From assembly GCF_015291725.1 (NCBI RefSeq), contig NZ_CP030038.1:372001-436000 (forward strand): 64,000 bases of DNA. The letters run 5' to 3'. The position numbers and the translations under genes are program-made. Shown one piece after another: positions 54,641 through 63,134 of this stretch. The first letter of the stretch is position 1. Each line of letters opens with the position of its first letter. This DNA is from Bradyrhizobium sp. CCBAU 51765. GTDB taxonomy: Bacteria > Pseudomonadota > Alphaproteobacteria > Rhizobiales > Xanthobacteraceae. The notes beneath the pieces were generated by a model. The model was not told the DNA's origin. It worked only from the letters and a program-made list of their open reading frames with translations, and did no database searches.

Positions 54641-56002
54641 TCAGTTCGCCGCTTTTGGCTTGTCGGTCGTCGCCTTGTTGTCGTTGCCCGGCGTGGGCGC
54701 CGCGGAGGCGCTGTTCTTGATGCCGTGGAGCAGGTCGCCGGCGAGCTTGAGCGCCTTGTCGTCCTTGGCGTCCGGCGGGACGTAGGACTGCGAGCCGGTC
54801 TTCTCGTCGCCGTCGTTCTTCAGATGGCCGCGCAGCGAGGCCTCGCCCTTGGTGTCGGTGCGCGACTTCAGCTCGTCCGGCACGTCCTGCAGCACCTCGA
54901 TGTCGGGCACGATGCCCTTGGCCTGGATCGACTTGCCCGACGGCGTGTAGTAGCGGGCCGTGGTCAGCCGCAGCGCTCCGTTGCCACTTCCGAGCGGAAT
55001 GATGGTCTGCACCGAGCCCTTGCCGAACGAGCGCGTGCCGACGATCGTCGCACGCTTGTGGTCCTGCAGCGCGCCGGCGACGATTTCCGACGCCGAGGCC
55101 GAGCCGCCATTGACCAGCACGATGACCGGCTTGCCCTTGGTCAGGTCGCCCGCATGCGCGGTGCGGCGCTGGGTCTCCTCGGCATTGCGGCCGCGGGTCG
55201 ACACGATCTCGCCCTTCTCAAGGAACGAGTCGGAGACGGTGACCGCCTCCTCGAGCAGGCCGCCCGGGTTGTTGCGCAGGTCGATGATGAAGCCCTTGAG
55301 CTTGTCGGCGCCGATCTGGTTCGTGAGGTTGCCGACCTCGCGCTTCAGGCCTTCGGTGGTCTGCTCGTTGAAGGTGGTGATGCGGATGTAGCCGATGTCG
55401 TCCTGCTCGACACGCGCGCGCACCGAGCGGACGCGGATGTTGTCGCGCACGAGCGTCACGTCGAGCGGATTGTCCTGACCCTTGCGGATGATCTTGAGCT
55501 TGATCTTGGTGTTGACCGGACCGCGCATCTTCTCGACCGCCTGGTTCAGGGTCAGGCCCTGCACCGCCTCGTCGTCGAGATTGGTGATGATGTCGTTGGC
55601 CATGATGCCGGCGCGCGAAGCGGGCGTGTCGTCGATCGGCGAGACCACCTTGATCAGGCCGTCTTCCATCGTGACCTCGATGCCGAGGCCGCCGAACTCG
55701 CCGCGGGTCTGCACCTGCATGTCGCGGAAGCTCTTGGCGTCCATGTAGCTCGAATGCGGATCGAGGCCGGTGAGCATGCCGCTGATGGCGGATTCGATCA
55801 GCTTGGTGTCATCGGGCTTCTCGACATAGTCGGAGCGCACGCGCTCGAAGACGTCGCCGAACAGATTGAGCTGGCGATAGGTGTCCGCGGTGGCGGCTCG
55901 TGCGCTTGAGCCCATGAATACCGCGCGGGGCTGGGTCACGAACAGCGTCAGCGCTGCACCGGTGGCGGCGCTGAGGAGGATTACTGAAGTCTTGCGCATC
56001 AT
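54641..56002 (-). CDS. ctpA: Carboxy-terminal processing protease CtpA (S41)
   Basis: Periplasmic serine/lysine protease trimming C-termini of envelope proteins. The 453-residue product has a signal peptide or anchor (VILLSAATGAALTLFVTQP near 6-24), a PDZ domain near 100-180 (GGLGIEVTMEDGLIKVVSPI; SRAGIMANDII) and the S41 catalytic core with Ser in VNGGSASASEIVAGAL near 305-320 and Lys in GTRSFGKGSVQTI near 330-342. The tail is low-complexity. The ATG at 56002 overlaps the envC stop by 4 bp, so the two are coupled. Confidence 0.96.
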   Translation of the reverse strand: MMRKTSVILLSAATGAALTLFVTQPRAVFMGSSARAATADTYRQLNLFGDVFERVRSDYVEKPDDTKLIESAISGMLTGLDPHSSYMDAKSFRDMQVQTRGEFGGLGIEVTMEDGLIKVVSPIDDTPASRAGIMANDIITNLDDEAVQGLTLNQAVEKMRGPVNTKIKLKIIRKGQDNPLDVTLVRDNIRVRSVRARVEQDDIGYIRITTFNEQTTEGLKREVGNLTNQIGADKLKGFIIDLRNNPGGLLEEAVTVSDSFLEKGEIVSTRGRNAEETQRRTAHAGDLTKGKPVIVLVNGGSASASEIVAGALQDHKRATIVGTRSFGKGSVQTIIPLGSGNGALRLTTARYYTPSGKSIQAKGIVPDIEVLQDVPDELKSRTDTKGEASLRGHLKNDGDEKTGSQSYVPPDAKDDKALKLAGDLLHGIKNSASAAPTPGNDNKATTDKPKAAN

Positions 56003-57324
56003 CCGCGAACCTTCTCGCCTTCATTTGCGGCCCACCATGGGCCTGGATCGATTGGAGTGCCGTCTTTACGGAACTCGACATACAGCACAGGTTGACTCGC
56101 GTTCGTGGCGAGAATGGAGGCGACTTGAGAGGTCGACCCCATGGTCGCGACCGGCTCCCCCGTGAGCACAAACTGTCCGATGTTGACCGAAATGCGCTCC
56201 ATCCCGGCGATCAGGACATGATACCCGCCACCGGCGTTGAGGATCAAGAGTTGTCCATAGCTGCGGAACGGCCCGGCATAGACCACCCAGCCGTCACACG
56301 GCGTCGTGACCTGGGAGCCGGGCTTGGTGGCCAGCGAAATCCCCTTCTGGACCCCGCCAACCCCATCGGAACCGCCAAAGTCCCTGATCTTGTTACCGTT
56401 AACCGGCAGAGGCAGGAGTCCCTTGGCGGAAGCGAAGGCGATCGCCGGGGTGGTGCGGGACTTGTCCTTGAAAGCGCCTGGACCCGACTTGGCGCTGGCG
56501 GCCGCTTTCGCCTCGGCCTGCCTTGCGGCCTCCGCGGCCTTCTCGGCAGCCTTGGCGGCGCTTTGCAGGTCCTGCTCCATCTTGGCGATCAGCCCCTGGA
56601 GATCGCCGACCTGCCTTGAAAGCGCGATGGCGCGCGAACTCTCGGCGTCCAGGTCCTTCTCGCGCGCCGCCTGCTGGCGTTGCCGCTCGTCGACCAAAGC
56701 CGCGAGCCGAGTCTGATCGTTGCGAACCCTGTCGCGGTCTGAGGCGAGCTGGTCGCGCTCGGTGGCGATGGCCTTGCGCAAGGCCACGAGCTCGCCGAGC
56801 TCGGCCGCGATCTTCTCCGCGCGGCCGCGCAATTCCGGCACGACGGCGCCGAGCAGCATCGCTGTGCGCAGCGATTGCAGCGCATCTTCGGGCCGCACCA
56901 GCAGCACCGGAGGCGTGCGCCGGCCGGCGCGCTGCAAGGCCGCGAGCACTTCGACGATGTCGGCACGGCGCGAATCGAGCGAAGCACGCATCTGCTGCTC
57001 GCGGCCGTTCAGCGCGCGCAGCCGCGCTTCGGCCTCGTCGATCTTAGTCTCCACGGTGCGCACATTGGCGGCGGTCTCGATCAGCTGCTGATTGAGTTGG
57101 GTGCGGTCCTGGCCGAGCGCGGTGATCTCGGCCTTGAGCTTGGCCTGCGCTTCTTCCGCGCTCTTCTGCCTGGCGCGCGCAGCTTCCAGCTCCTGCTCGC
57201 GCTGCTTGATCGCGTCGGGCGAGATGGCTGCGGTCTGGGGCGCCGGTGTTGCCGTCTGGGCTTGCGCGAGGCTTGCGCCGGCGACGTTGGCGATCAGCAG
57301 CAGGTTGAGAATCGGCGCTCGCAT
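55999..57324 (-). CDS. envC: EnvC/NlpD-type murein hydrolase activator (degenerate LytM domain)
   Basis: Periplasmic coiled-coil protein that activates cell-separation amidases. The 441-residue product has a signal peptide (about 1-22), a very long coiled coil (about 40-260; Gln/Glu/Arg-rich) and a C-terminal LytM/M23 fold near 305-430. The zinc-binding positions are lost: the usual H-x-G-x-D motif reads QKGISL (GGVQKGISLATKPG) and the HxH region reads VLYVEFRKDG. This matches activators such as EnvC rather than active endopeptidases. It lies between rlmH and ctpA. Confidence 0.92.
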   Translation of the reverse strand: MRAPILNLLLIANVAGASLAQAQTATPAPQTAAISPDAIKQREQELEAARARQKSAEEAQAKLKAEITALGQDRTQLNQQLIETAANVRTVETKIDEAEARLRALNGREQQMRASLDSRRADIVEVLAALQRAGRRTPPVLLVRPEDALQSLRTAMLLGAVVPELRGRAEKIAAELGELVALRKAIATERDQLASDRDRVRNDQTRLAALVDERQRQQAAREKDLDAESSRAIALSRQVGDLQGLIAKMEQDLQSAAKAAEKAAEAARQAEAKAAASAKSGPGAFKDKSRTTPAIAFASAKGLLPLPVNGNKIRDFGGSDGVGGVQKGISLATKPGSQVTTPCDGWVVYAGPFRSYGQLLILNAGGGYHVLIAGMERISVNIGQFVLTGEPVATMGSTSQVASILATNASQPVLYVEFRKDGTPIDPGPWWAANEGEKVRG

Positions 57325-57358
57325 CGCTTCTCGGCAAAAGTGCCCGTTGTGGCGCGCA

Positions 57359-57841
57359 TCACGCGCGGTGATAGGGATGGCCGGCCAGAATGGTGGCGGC
57401 CCGATAAAGCTGTTCCAGAAGCATGACGCGGACCATTTGGTGCGGCCAGGTCGCAGAGCCGAACGCGATCGCGAGCTTGGCCTTACGGCGCAATTCGGGC
57501 GAAAGTCCGTCCGCCCCTCCGATCACGAAAATAGTATGTCCGATGCCTTCGTCGCGCCAGCGCCCGAGATGCCGTGCGAATACGGTGGAGTCGAGATTCT
57601 GGCCGCGTTCGTCCAGCGCCACCAGGACGGATCTTTCCGGGATATGCGCCGAGATCGCCGCGGCCTCTTCGGCCATCCGTGTCGCGGTATCGCGCGCGCG
57701 GCTCTCGGGAATTTCGTGGATGCTGAGCTCGCGGAATCCAAGCTTGCGGCCGGCCTCGTCGAACCGCTCGAAATAGCGGTCGGCAAGCTCCCGTTCGGGG
57801 CCCTGCTTGAGCCGGCCCACCGCAATGACAGCAACACGCAT
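57359..57841 (-). CDS. rlmH: 23S rRNA (pseudouridine1915-N3)-methyltransferase RlmH
   Basis: SPOUT methyltransferase modifying helix 69 of 23S rRNA. The 160-residue protein begins MRVAVIAVGRLKQGPERELADRY and has the SAM-binding FVIGGADGLSPELR near 103-116, and the terminal MVRVMLLEQLYRAATILAGHPYHR block, both diagnostic. It lies 34 bp upstream of envC and is preceded by rsfS, the usual rsfS-rlmH pairing. Confidence 0.96.
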   Translation of the reverse strand: MRVAVIAVGRLKQGPERELADRYFERFDEAGRKLGFRELSIHEIPESRARDTATRMAEEAAAISAHIPERSVLVALDERGQNLDSTVFARHLGRWRDEGIGHTIFVIGGADGLSPELRRKAKLAIAFGSATWPHQMVRVMLLEQLYRAATILAGHPYHRA

Positions 57842-57951
57842 GATATCTTCGGGGTCTGATATCTTCAGGGTCGCGCTTCAGGACCGCGCGCAACAAGCGC
57901 GCGCACGACGCTAGCATGCGCGTCAGCCGATTCGAAATCGGCTCGATGAGC

Positions 57952-58389
57952 CTAGATCGCCTTCGCCGCCCCTGGGCCCTGCGTGTACAATCTCTCGAGA
58001 TTGTAGAACTCGCGGACCTCGGGTCTGAACACGTGCACGATCACGTCGCCGGAATCGATCAGCACCCAGTCGCAATTGGGCAAGCCCTCGACATGGATGT
58101 TCTTGATGCCGTTTTCCTTGAGGCTCTTGGTGACGTTTTCCGCGATCGCGCCGACGTGCCGGTTCACCCGGCCGGTGGTCACGATCATGTAGTCGGAGTA
58201 CGCCGATTTGCCGCGAAGGTCGATGGTGACCGTCTCTTCCGCCTTCATGTCCTCGAGGCGGGAGAGGATCAGGCTCAGCGTCTTGTCGGCGTCGGGTTGC
58301 GCCTTCAAGGCCGCAGCTTTGGTCGATGTTTTACGCGTAGGCTTGGCAACCTTGGGTAAAACAGGCTTCGTCGAAGCTGACTTGGACAA
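57952..58389 (-). CDS. rsfS: Ribosomal silencing factor RsfS
   Basis: Binds uL14 and blocks subunit joining under starvation. The 145-residue product has a Lys/Ala/Thr-rich N-terminal extension (about 1-35) and the conserved domain LILSRLEDMKAEETVTIDLRGKS, YSDYMIVTTGRVNRHV near 64-79 and the CDWVLIDSGDVIVHVFRPEVREFYNLE block. The annotated start is TTG at 58389, which has no nearby ribosome-binding site; a CTG at 58404 lies 7 nt after AAAGGA and could be the real start. It lies between nadD and rlmH, about 110 bp upstream of rlmH. Confidence 0.9.
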   Translation of the reverse strand: MSKSASTKPVLPKVAKPTRKTSTKAAALKAQPDADKTLSLILSRLEDMKAEETVTIDLRGKSAYSDYMIVTTGRVNRHVGAIAENVTKSLKENGIKNIHVEGLPNCDWVLIDSGDVIVHVFRPEVREFYNLERLYTQGPGAAKAI

Positions 58390-58520
58390 TACAGATGTGG
58401 TCAGGGACCATTCCTTTCACTGTATCGCGAACGCCGAATCCGGCGCTCACTGGTTACACTACATCATGTGGGGTTAAGGGTTTCAATATGCCAGAGAGCC
58501 TTCAGCCCGCACAGTTCGTC

Positions 58521-59165
58521 TCACTTCGTACCTTTCCAGCTCCCGTCCGGGTTCCGCAGGCCCGTCGAGGAGAGGTTCAGCTTCAATCCGGTCAGGAAGA
58601 CCCAGGCGGGCGCCCGCCGATCCGCAAGTCCTGCTGCCTTCGTCTCGGGCAGGCGGTAGCGCGATAACGCCTGGGCGGCGGGGGAGGCGAGGGCACGAAA
58701 ACTCTGCGGCGGGCGATCGATGATGGCCATCGGCACCTGGGCGGCGATGCGCCGCCAGTCCTGCCAACGGTGGAATTGAGCGAGATTGTCGGCGCCCATG
58801 ATCCAGACAAAGCGCAGGCCAGGGAAGCGGCGGCGCAACGTGTTGATCGTGTCGATAGTGTAGCGCGTACGGATGACGGATTCGAGACAGCTCACCTCGA
58901 TGCGCGGATCATCAGCGACGTCGCGTGCGGCCTGCATGCGCTCGCCGAGCTCGTGCAGCGTGCCGTTCTCCTTCAGCGGATTGCCGGGCGTGACCAGCCA
59001 CCACACGCGATCGAGCTGCAATCGCTTCAGCGCAAACCGGCTGATGGCGCGATGCGCCTGATGCGGCGGATTGAAGGAGCCGCCGAGCAGGCCGATGCGC
59101 ATGCCCGGCGTGTGGGGCGGGACCGCTTGCGCCGGGGAACGCGGCACGACGAAATTGTTGCTCAA
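58521..59165 (-). CDS. nadD: Nicotinate-nucleotide adenylyltransferase
   Basis: Makes deamido-NAD from nicotinate mononucleotide and ATP. The 214-residue protein has the nucleotidyltransferase start [19 protein letters not shown] at about 22-40 (GSFxPxHxxH), [13 protein letters not shown] near 55-67, [17 protein letters not shown] near 119-135 and the LSSTGLRNP motif near 197-205. The start chosen is TTG at 59165 because GAGG lies 8 nt upstream; the internal ATG at 59102 has no ribosome-binding site. It lies 19 bp after proA. Confidence 0.94.
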   Translation of the reverse strand: MSNNFVVPRSPAQAVPPHTPGMRIGLLGGSFNPPHQAHRAISRFALKRLQLDRVWWLVTPGNPLKENGTLHELGERMQAARDVADDPRIEVSCLESVIRTRYTIDTINTLRRRFPGLRFVWIMGADNLAQFHRWQDWRRIAAQVPMAIIDRPPQSFRALASPAAQALSRYRLPETKAAGLADRRAPAWVFLTGLKLNLSSTGLRNPDGSWKGTK

Positions 59166-59184
59166 TGCCGGCGCCTCGCGACGT

Positions 59185-60492
59185 CTACGGCCGGGTCTGC
59201 CCGGTGCCGTGGACGCGATATTTGAAGCTCGTCAACTGCTCGGCGCCGACCGGACCGCGGGCGTGAAACCGGCCGGTGGCAATTCCGATCTCGGCGCCGA
59301 AACCGAACTCGCCGCCGTCGGCAAACTGCGTCGAGGCGTTGTGGAGCACGATCGCGGAATCGACCTCGCTCAGGAACTTGTTCGCCGCAGCCTCGTCCGC
59401 GCTCACGATTGCATCGGTGTGATGCGAGCCGTGGTCCTGGATGTGCGCGATCGCGCCGTCGACGCCGTCGACCACCTTCGCCGCGATGATGGCGTCGAGA
59501 TATTCGGTGTCCCAATCCTCCTCGCTCGCCGGCTTGACGCGCGCATCGGCCTTCTGCACGGCGTCGTCGCCGCGCACCTCGCAGCCGGCATCGAGCAGCA
59601 TCTCGACCAGCGGCTTCAGGTTCTTCGCAACAGCGGCGCGATCGACCAGCAGCGTCTCGGCCGCGCCGCAGACGCCGGTGCGTCGCATCTTGGCATTGAG
59701 CACGATCGACTTCGCCATTGCGAGGTCGGCGCTGCCGTCGACATACACGTGGTTGACGCCTTCGAGATGCGCGAACACCGGCACGCGCGCCTCCTGCTCG
59801 ACACGCGCGACGAGGCTCTTGCCCCCGCGCGGCACGATCACGTCGATCGCACCGTTCAGGCCTGACAGCATCATGCCGACCGCGGCGCGGTCCCGCGTCG
59901 GGACCAGCGTGATCGCAGCCTCGGGAAGGCCCGCTTCGCGCAGGCCCTGCACCAGGCACTCATGAATGGCACGGCAGGAGCGAAAACTGTCGGAGCCGCC
60001 GCGCAGGATGACGGCATTGCCGGACTTCAGGCACAGCACGCCGGCGTCCGCCGCAACGTTCGGACGGCTCTCGAAGATCACGCCGACGACGCCGAGCGGC
60101 ACGCGCACGCGCTCGATGGTCATGCCGTTCGGCCGCTGCCAGCTCTCGGTGACGACGCCGATGGGATCGGCGATGCCGCGGACGATGGCGATCCCTTCGG
60201 CCATGCCCTCGATCCGCGCCGGCGTCAGCGTCAGGCGGTCGATGAAGGAAGCGGTCATGTTGCCGGCGGCGCGGGCTTCGGCGACGTCCTCGGCATTGGC
60301 GGCGAGAATCGCAGCAGAGCTTGCGCGGATCGCCCGCTCCATGGCCTCGAGTGCCCGGTTCTTCTGCTCCGGCGGCGCCAGCGCCAGCACACGCGCGGCA
60401 GCGCGGGCTCTTGCGGCGAGATCGGACATCAGCGCCAAGAGATCGCCAGCTCGATCGGCATTGCCGTCAACGGCTTTGAGGGGGGCGGCCAT
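59185..60492 (-). CDS. proA: Gamma-glutamyl phosphate reductase
   Basis: Second step of proline synthesis: NADPH reduction of gamma-glutamyl phosphate to glutamate semialdehyde. The 435-residue aldehyde-dehydrogenase-fold protein has [16 protein letters not shown] near 117-132, [10 protein letters not shown] and the catalytic Cys in [13 protein letters not shown] near 258-270, then [21 protein letters not shown] blocks with [14 protein letters not shown] at the end. The ATG at 60492 gives the normal length. About 205 bp with a repeat lie between proB and proA. Confidence 0.97.
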   Translation of the reverse strand: MAAPLKAVDGNADRAGDLLALMSDLAARARAAARVLALAPPEQKNRALEAMERAIRASSAAILAANAEDVAEARAAGNMTASFIDRLTLTPARIEGMAEGIAIVRGIADPIGVVTESWQRPNGMTIERVRVPLGVVGVIFESRPNVAADAGVLCLKSGNAVILRGGSDSFRSCRAIHECLVQGLREAGLPEAAITLVPTRDRAAVGMMLSGLNGAIDVIVPRGGKSLVARVEQEARVPVFAHLEGVNHVYVDGSADLAMAKSIVLNAKMRRTGVCGAAETLLVDRAAVAKNLKPLVEMLLDAGCEVRGDDAVQKADARVKPASEEDWDTEYLDAIIAAKVVDGVDGAIAHIQDHGSHHTDAIVSADEAAANKFLSEVDSAIVLHNASTQFADGGEFGFGAEIGIATGRFHARGPVGAEQLTSFKYRVHGTGQTRP

Positions 60493-60604
60493 GGGGTTCA
60501 ACCTTCTGCTAAGGCGGTGTCCTAGCACGGAAATCCCGCTTTTGCGAAGGGTCGGGAGGGTATGGCAGGTCTCCCCGATGGGTTGGCATTGGCTCACCCC
60601 GGAC

Positions 60605-60687
60605 GTCATGGCCGGGCCTGTCCCGGCCAACCACGACCTTCGCGCGGTACCAAGAACGTGGATGCCCGGGACAAGCCCGGGCATGAC
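60605..60687. repeat. Intergenic palindromic repeat (family C) between proB and proA
   Basis: Left hairpin GTCATGGCCGGGCCTGTCCC with CGGCC, right hairpin GATGCCCGGGACAAGCCCGG ending GCATGAC. Same layout as 48846-48958; it lies between two cotranscribed-type genes. Confidence 0.85.
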
Positions 60688-60697
60688 GGCAGGGGTT

Positions 60698-61819
60698 CTA
60701 CCCACCCACCACCAGATCGTCGCGGTGGATCATCTCCGAGCGCCCGCTGATGCCGAGGATGGCCATTACATCAGGCGAAGAGCGGCCCTTGATCCGCTCG
60801 GCGACCTCGGCGTCATAGGCGATCAGGCCGCGGCCGACCTCGCTGCTGTCGGGGCCGCGGACGATGACGGCATCGCCGCGGGCGAACTGGCCCTCCACCT
60901 TGATCACGCCGGCCGGCAGCAGGCTGGCGCCGGCGCGCAGCGCCGTCACGGCGCCGGCATCGATCGTCAGCGTGCCCTTCGGCTCCAGCGTGCCTGCGAT
61001 CCAGCGCTTTCGCGAGGTGATGGGGTTGGCCGGCGTCAGGAACCAGGTGCAGCGGCCGCCATTGGCGATCGCCTGCAGGGGATGCTCGATCTTGCCGGAG
61101 GCGATCAGCATGTGCGTGCCGCCCGTCGTGGCGATCTTGGCCGCCTCGACCTTGGTGCGCATGCCGCCGCGCGACAGCTCGGACTCGGCGTCTCCCGCCA
61201 CCGCCTCGATCTCCGAGGAGATGCTCTCGACCACGGGAATGAGCTTTGCGTCCGGGTTGTTCTTCGGCGGGGCGTCGTAGAGCCCGTCGATGTCGGACAG
61301 CAGCACGAGCAGGTCGGCGCTCGCCATGGTGGCAACGCGCGCGGCGAGGCGGTCATTGTCGCCGTAGCGGATTTCGTTGGTGGCGACCGTGTCGTTCTCG
61401 TTGATCACGGGGATGGCGCGCCATTCCAGCAGCTTGCCGATGGTGGAGCGGGCGTTGAGATAACGGCGGCGCTCCTCGGTGTCCTGGAGCGTCACCAGGA
61501 TCTGGCCGGCGCCGATGCCGTGCGCCCCCAACACCTCGGACCAGATCCGCGCCAGCGCGATCTGGCCGACCGCGGCGGCGGCCTGGCTCTCCTCCAGCTT
61601 CAGCGGGCCGCGCGGCAGCTTGAGGCGGCTGCGGCCGAGCGCGATCGAGCCGGAGGAGACGACGAGGACGTCGCGCCCTTCGTTGTGCAGCTTGGCCATG
61701 TCGTCGGCGAGCGCGGCGAGCCAGGACGCCCGCACCTCGCCCTTGTCGGAATCAACCAGCAGCGCGGAGCCGACCTTGACGACGATACGGCGGAATTGAC
61801 TGAGTTCGGGGCTGGCCAT
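60698..61819 (-). CDS. proB: Glutamate 5-kinase
   Basis: First step of proline synthesis, phosphorylating glutamate. The 373-residue protein has the amino-acid-kinase domain ([17 protein letters not shown] near 11-27, [14 protein letters not shown] near 53-66, [17 protein letters not shown] near 141-157, [19 protein letters not shown] near 213-231) and a C-terminal PUA domain (about 275-373; [18 protein letters not shown]). The ATG at 61819 is chosen from the normal length; the frame is open far upstream without similarity. obgE, often upstream of proB, is not seen here. Confidence 0.97.
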   Translation of the reverse strand: MASPELSQFRRIVVKVGSALLVDSDKGEVRASWLAALADDMAKLHNEGRDVLVVSSGSIALGRSRLKLPRGPLKLEESQAAAAVGQIALARIWSEVLGAHGIGAGQILVTLQDTEERRRYLNARSTIGKLLEWRAIPVINENDTVATNEIRYGDNDRLAARVATMASADLLVLLSDIDGLYDAPPKNNPDAKLIPVVESISSEIEAVAGDAESELSRGGMRTKVEAAKIATTGGTHMLIASGKIEHPLQAIANGGRCTWFLTPANPITSRKRWIAGTLEPKGTLTIDAGAVTALRAGASLLPAGVIKVEGQFARGDAVIVRGPDSSEVGRGLIAYDAEVAERIKGRSSPDVMAILGISGRSEMIHRDDLVVGG

Positions 61820-62023
61820 GTGGGTATGTGTTGGCGCGCGTGGCGAATTGCTCTGCATCGGAAGCGGCGGAGCGAAAGAGCGGCGCCGGTGAGGCCTGCT
61901 TTTGCAGCAGGACGATGGCCGGCGCAAGGCGGGCGAGATGGTAAACGGCCAACCCCGGCCTTGTCTTGGATGCCGTTCAGGTTCTAATGCCGGCAACCAA
62001 AAACGGGGCTGGAGAGGAAACCT

Positions 62024-62989
62024 ATGGACCGCCGCAAATTCATGACCGGATGCCTCGGCCTGCCGCTCCTGGCGCATGCGGGTGGAGCGCAGGCGCAGGC
62101 CGGGCTGAGCAAGATCATCTTCCCGTTCGCAGCGGGAGCCGGCGGCGATACGCTGTGCCGCCTGATCGCACATGAGATGGCCCCGGTGCTGCAACGGACC
62201 ATCGTGGTCGAGAACCGCACCGGCGGCGACGGCCTGATCGGGATCAAGGCGGTGAAAGGTGCAAGCCCCGACGGCAGCATGGTGCTGGTGACGACCGGGC
62301 CCACCATGTACCTGCTGCCGATGGTGGAGACGACACCGAGCTTCGACACGGCCAGGGACTTCATGCCGGTGTCGCTGCTGGCACGGTTCGAGTTCGCCGT
62401 CGTGATCGGCCCGGGGATCGACGCCCCGGATTTCAAGAGTTTTGCCGCCTGGCTGAAGGCGCATCCCGACAAGACGTCGTTCGGCGTGCCTAGCAACGGC
62501 ACCATCCCTCATTTCACCGGCTCCAAGCTCGAGAAGGATCTCGGCATTGCCATGACCCGCGTGCCCTATCGCGGCAGCGCGCCGATCCTCAACGACCTCG
62601 TCGGCGGCCACATCTCGTTCGGCATCGTGACACTGGCCGACGCGCTGCCGCAGCACCGCGCCAAGGGCGTAAAGATCGTCGCGGTCGCGAGTGCCGAGCG
62701 CTCGCCGTTCGCGCCCGACGTTCCGACGCTGAAGGAGAGCGGCATCGATCTCGTTGCAGACGCCTGGTACGGCATGTGGCTTCCCGCCGGCAGCCCGCCG
62801 GAGTTTGCGACCAGGCTCGGCGCGGCCGCGAGCGCGGCGCTGGCCAAGCCCGAAGTGAAGGAGAAACTGACGGCGATCGGGATGATCCCGGTCGGCAGCA
62901 ATGCAGATGGGCTCACCAAGGAGCTGGCAGCGAACATCGCCTTGTGGCAGCCGATCGTGAAGGCGACGGGCTACAAGATCGAGAATTGA
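62024..62989 (+). CDS. Bug-family tripartite tricarboxylate transporter substrate-binding protein
   Basis: Periplasmic solute-binding protein of the TctC/Bug family. The 321-residue product begins [20 protein letters not shown] with a twin-arginine-like start and likely cleavage after AQA (about 26). The mature domain opens [20 protein letters not shown] near 30-49, followed by [17 protein letters not shown] near 61-77 and [20 protein letters not shown] near 180-199, all Bug signatures. GGAGAGGAA precedes the ATG. No TctA/TctB membrane genes are adjacent; it faces a sulfatase gene. Ligand unknown, commonly a carboxylate. Confidence 0.92.
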   Translation: MDRRKFMTGCLGLPLLAHAGGAQAQAGLSKIIFPFAAGAGGDTLCRLIAHEMAPVLQRTIVVENRTGGDGLIGIKAVKGASPDGSMVLVTTGPTMYLLPMVETTPSFDTARDFMPVSLLARFEFAVVIGPGIDAPDFKSFAAWLKAHPDKTSFGVPSNGTIPHFTGSKLEKDLGIAMTRVPYRGSAPILNDLVGGHISFGIVTLADALPQHRAKGVKIVAVASAERSPFAPDVPTLKESGIDLVADAWYGMWLPAGSPPEFATRLGAAASAALAKPEVKEKLTAIGMIPVGSNADGLTKELAANIALWQPIVKATGYKIEN

Positions 62990-63001
62990 GCTTTCTCCTC
63001 C

Positions 63002-63085
63002 GTCATTGCGAGGAGCCCTTGCGACGAAGCAATCCAGAATCTCTCCGAGGAAAGAACTGGATTGCTTCGCTGCGCTCGCAATGAC
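63002..63085. repeat. Intergenic palindromic repeat (family D)
   Basis: GTCATTGCGAGGAGCCCTTG at the left, GCTTCGCTGCGCTCGCAATG ending AC at the right, with GAAGCAATCCAGA and ACTGGATTGCTTC inside. Lies between convergent genes. Confidence 0.85.
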
Positions 63086-63134
63086 CGCGTGGATAGATGT
63101 TCGATCGTATCGACGTTATGGCGCGCGGAGCAGC

